From Cochliopodium minus (taxonomy: Eukaryota > Discosea > Himatismenida > Cochliopodiidae): a DNA stretch of 11,442 bases. Position 1 is the stretch's first letter; each line of letters opens with the position of its first letter. Shown in pieces: positions 8,617 through 11,442 of this stretch. The notes beneath the pieces are model-generated. The model worked only from the letters and a program-made list of their open reading frames with translations. It made no database searches and was not told the DNA's origin. The stretch is from contig JAMYWO010000028.1 of the NCBI GenBank assembly GCA_024220525.1, positions 61,087-72,528 on the forward strand, read 5' to 3'. Both the position numbers and the translations under genes were made by a program.

Positions 8617-8809
8617 TTTTTCTTTTTTTTTTTTAATTTTTTTTTTGTGATTTTTTTTTCGAAAAGTCAAACAAAAAATTCATTCAGAAAGACTAACGAT
8701 TTTAAACAAATAAATTCTTGAATAACATCAAATAGATCTTTAAAAAAGAATTTAAATTAATTCCCTTTGTTTTTCTTGAATGTTAAGTTAAAAGAAAAAA
8801 AAAAAAAAA
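8617..8809. promoter_or_regulatory. Divergent intergenic region, glycosyltransferase / CLU genes
   Basis: 193 bp separate the two starts. The palindrome-like 8-mer TTCTTGAA occurs twice (8715-8722 and 8773-8780), and TTCATTCAGAA lies near 8680. These resemble the nTTCnnGAAn unit of heat-shock elements, but such words are easy to obtain by chance in this composition. An A-run leads directly into the CLU start codon at 8810. Confidence 0.4.
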
Positions 8810-11272
8810 ATGAATGAAGAGATAAACCTTAATCTTGATGATTTGAATATAGATGAAGAAAATTATCTTAAAGAAATGAAAAAGAGAAATTATTATTCTT
8901 ATACATCCAAAGAATTGGTGGAGAATTATCAGCTGCATCAAGATCATTCTGACAAAAAAATGAAGATCTCAGAAGAAGAATTGATGATACCAAAGATAAA
9001 ACAGCATGGCACTGAATCAGAAGAATTAAATTATAAGAGATACACTGATTGGAATTCCCTTTTTCAAGAAATAAATAAAATCCAGGATATAAATGAGAAA
9101 AGCTCAAAATTATCCACTCTCATAAAGAATTTCCATTTCACTGCAAAGGTATATATTAATTTTTCTTTCCTTTTCAAAAAAAATAAAAATTATAATGTTC
9201 AAATAGAAATATGCTGAAATAATCATATCTGAGAAATATCTTCCATTATCCAAAAAAACAATCAAACCTGTTCAAATAGGTAAAATGAATTAAAATTTTT
9301 TTGATATTCAATAATTATTTAATAATATATAAAAAAAAAAAGGAGGTATTGCAGGAGGTAAAAAAAAAGAAAAATCAAAATATTTTATACATACTTAATT
9401 AAAAAAATTTTAAAAGGGCAGAAATATATCATTCACGGAATGTTGTTTAAATTTGCACAAGACACAGAAGTTAGTCCTGGTGTAAAAAAAAAAATATTAA
9501 AACATTCATTTATTTACCAAAAAAAATGATCATTTAAAAGTGTTTTATTTACGGAGGTAAAAAAAGGAACGATAATTTGGCTCAGAAATCAGTTGGACAA
9601 GAAATAAAGGCGATGTCTTCCATTTATGACATTTTGGACAAAAATAAAAAAATAAACTTGAAGGTCAACTTGGCTTGTAGAGTAAGTTTTATGGGATATT
9701 GTTTATCAGTACAAGCAATCCTTCCCATACAAGATAATACATTAGTTTATGGAAGTAGAAATGGTGAATAAATTTAACAAAATAAATTTAAATTTTAAAT
9801 GAAAATAAATCAAAAATATAAAACAATAAATCAAAAAAAAATTATAAAGGTGGAAGAACCATTTTTTCTGAAGATGAAGAATCTATTTACGTTATGAACA
9901 AAATATCGAAGAAGTTATATTTCAAGCCTCATTCTTGTTTGGATTCCCAAAATAAACCTCACAAAATGATAGGACCATGTGACATAGGTAAAAAAAAAAT
10001 AATAAATAAATAAAAATTAGATTCAAAAATAATCTGCGAAAAAAGAGGTAAATAATAAAACTATTTTCGTATTATTTTTTTAAAAATTGTAAAAGTTACA
10101 CAAAGGTTTAGATGGAAATTTGTATGCAATTGATTTGACGAGATTATTTGCTCCTGATGTTGATAAAAAAAACTCTTGTTCAATTTTCTTTCAACAATTC
10201 AGGCCAGAATTTTTGCAGGTAAATCAAGAACATTCCCCATTATCAATTGAAATTTTAAATTTAAGTTAGTGGTACAAAAAACCATTGAGTAGCGATGCTT
10301 TTTCAATGTTCGGAAGATCAGAATCTCACTTGCATAACGAAGAGGTAAATCTATTTTATTTAAAAATGATTTTTAAAAACTATTTTTAAAAAACGGAAGG
10401 TTTTGGAAGCTTGCAGAGTATTGAGGGAAGAAAGAATACCAAAGTTTGCAAAAAAAATTGAAATTCCAAAAAACATTAAAGGGAATTATCTTTGGGTAAT
10501 TTATTTCAATAATTTTTTAATGTTTTCATTTTATAAACTTTCATTTTATTCAGGTTTCTAATTCAATGCAACAAAGAGGAATCAATGTGAGATATTTGGG
10601 TTTGGTCAGAAAGCACAGCGAGCACAAATCATTAAGTGATGCTTGTCTTTTCGAAATGGTAATACAAATCAAAAAAATTTTAATTTTAAAATTAAATTTG
10701 AACTAATGAATAAATAAAAGGTATGTAGAGTAGGAACAAAGCATCTCAAAAAGTAAAAAATTAAAATATTTTTCGAAAAAAAAAAAAATATTCATAATAT
10801 TTTTTTGCTAGTTTGTTCAGAAAGGAAGTCGAAAAAAACAAAATTTTCAGAGAAGAATCAGTACTCACCATCTCTTGTAATTTCTACAACCAGCTGATAG
10901 ACAAGGATTGCTTTTACTGGAAAGAATCTCACTTGCTAAAGAAAAAAATCTTGAAGAAATTTGGACCTGACAGTTTAACGGACGTAGAAAAAAATTCTAC
11001 CACCAATCTTGTACATCACATAGACATTTCCAAGATTTTTAAAGTTTTTTCAAAGAAATTGGGTATTTCCATCAAACCTGTCATCTTCAAAAAATTTTCG
11101 AATTACGAAAAATATTTTCTTAAGAACAAGTCTTTGAATGAGAAGTTGGACGAGAAAAAGATCAAGATAATGAATGAAATCAGTTTTTCTATTGAATTTA
11201 TTGTTGAAGACTTCAAATCAGTGGAATCTTCTGTGAAAGGACTTAAATTTTCTTCTTTCATCAGAATTGACA
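8810..11272 (+). CDS. CLU-domain (clustered mitochondria-type) protein, 3'-truncated
   Basis: Exons 8810-9148, 9207-9279, 9343-9357, 9417-9481, 9541-9763, 9850-9987, 10046-10047 (proposed), 10096-10218, 10270-10344, 10400-10495, 10554-10658, 10721-10752 and 10812-11272 give 582 residues and continue right of the window. CLU landmarks: TDWNSLFQ, SKKTIKP, GGIAGGQKY (138-146), LFKFA, IYGG, SVGQEIKAM, ILPIQDNTLVYGS, NGGRTIF, HKGLDGNLYAIDLTRLFAPD (from 287), PLSSDAF (331-337), HNEEVLEACRVL, RGINVRYLG (391-399). Known CLU proteins bind mRNAs of nuclear-encoded mitochondrial proteins and keep mitochondria dispersed. Only about 70 acidic/basic residues precede the CLU-start segment, so the N-terminal ubiquitin-like (CLU_N) and GSKIP-type domains of CLUH/Clu1 are missing. 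It may therefore be a CLU paralogue rather than the orthologue. The start is ATG 8810, directly after an A-run. Confidence 0.88.
9343..9357 (+). other. 15-nt microexon of the CLU gene
   Basis: It lies between AAAAAG| and |GTAAAA with phase 1 on both sides, and encodes the core of G-G-I-A-G-G together with one base from each neighbouring exon. That motif (GGxAGGxKY) is the CLU signature, so the exon is well supported by homology despite its size. Skipping it keeps the frame but deletes five residues of the signature. Confidence 0.88.
10046..10047 (+). other. Candidate 2-nt exon of the CLU gene
   Basis: The exon before ends ...GAC ATA G| (9987, phase 1). The exon after starts |TTA CAC AAA GGT (10096, phase 0). 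The phases are incompatible unless two bases are added. AG at 10046-10047 is flanked by AAAAAAG| and |GTAAAT, splits the gap into introns of 58 and 48 nt, typical for this gene, and yields Glu, giving D-I-E-L-H-K-G-L-D-G as expected for CLU proteins. An in-frame alternative is one 118-nt intron to 10105, losing E-L-H-K. Confidence 0.5.
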
Positions 11273-11442
11273 GTATAAAAAAAATTTATTTTATTATTTA
11301 TTTATTTATTTATTTATTAATTTAACTTGATTTAATTATTTATTTTGTTTTAATTTTTATTTTTATTTTATAATTTATTTTTTATTTTTTATTTTTTATT
11401 TTTTATTTTTTATTTTTTATTTTTTATTTTTTATTTTTTATT
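11273..11442 (+). other. Start of the next CLU intron, running off the window
   Basis: GTATAA at 11273 follows the last visible coding base (phase 1). Downstream sequence is T-rich and low-complexity with an in-frame stop, and no acceptor or homologous coding sequence appears before the edge. Confidence 0.6.
11377..11442. repeat. (TTTTTTA)n 7-bp microsatellite at the right edge
   Basis: Single A residues lie at 11377, 11384, 11391, 11398, 11405, 11412, 11419, 11426, 11433 and 11440, a perfect period of 7 that runs into the end. It is the same unit as the repeat at 1943-1998. If the window edge is also the contig edge, assembly probably stopped because reads could not cross it. Confidence 0.95.

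Noticed and set aside
8868-9107. 79-codon minus-strand frame opposite the first CLU exon
   Set aside because: It is the antisense of a well-supported coding exon, with no splice context or recognisable domain.
9557-9566. A 10-nt GT...AG segment that could be read as an intron after a 16-nt exon in the CLU gene
   Set aside because: It is far too short to splice. Reading straight through gives CFIYGGKKRNDNLAQ in frame and matches the CLU family, provided the preceding donor is 9482 rather than 9480.
1-11442. Alternative nuclear genetic code with reassigned stops
   Set aside because: TAA and TAG end the genes at positions expected from their families, no in-frame stop is needed inside any reconstructed exon, and Trp is always TGG.
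1-11442. CRISPR arrays, tRNA genes, transposons or a prokaryotic operon
   Set aside because: No spaced direct repeats with unique spacers, no cloverleaf-like G+C-rich segments, no transposase or reverse-transcriptase motifs, and the genes carry spliceosomal introns.

Overview
The window looks like nuclear DNA of an unidentified, strongly A+T-rich unicellular eukaryote, probably a free-living amoeboid or flagellate protist. The genes are packed on both strands, separated by 30-200 bp, and broken by many short GT-AG introns. I worked out 34 complete introns by hand (47-188 nt). Every reading phase closes across them, except at one suspicious junction. TAA and TAG act as stops and no in-frame TGA is needed, so the standard genetic code fits. 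I cannot name the species.

Layout, left to right. (1) 66-2068, +: 3' part of a cyclic-nucleotide-gated-type cation channel, from S3 to the end of its cyclic-nucleotide-binding fold. (2) 2007-3121, +: C-terminal two thirds of a tRNA-dihydrouridine synthase of the DusA type, with no start or N-terminal exons; it meets the channel gene inside a (TTTTTTA)n-rich intron, out of frame. (3) 3255-3584, +: an intronless 109-residue orphan ORF. (4) 5474-3655, -: a membrane-anchored serine beta-lactamase-like protein of 490 residues with seven exons, three of them 16, 21 and 26 nt long. (5) 5582-6924, +: a leucine-rich-repeat protein of 395 residues with an N-myristoylation-type start. (6) 8616-6957, -: a type II membrane glycosyltransferase resembling family GT61, 491 residues, four exons. 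(7) 8810 to beyond the right edge, +: a CLU-domain (clustered mitochondria-type) protein with at least 13 exons, including a 15-nt exon and a candidate 2-nt exon; the window ends inside its next intron, in a (TTTTTTA)n repeat.

The genes do not form a pathway. Genes 4 and 5 are divergent (107 bp apart), genes 6 and 7 are divergent (193 bp), genes 5 and 6 are convergent (32 bp between stops), and genes 3 and 4 are convergent (70 bp). I found no RNA genes, transposons or CRISPR arrays.

The observations most worth following are the candidate 2-nt exon, the wider microexon use and A-rich 3' splice sites, the channel/Dus junction (rearrangement or assembly chimera), and the odd filter and nucleotide pocket of the channel. 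I see no convincing new multi-gene system.
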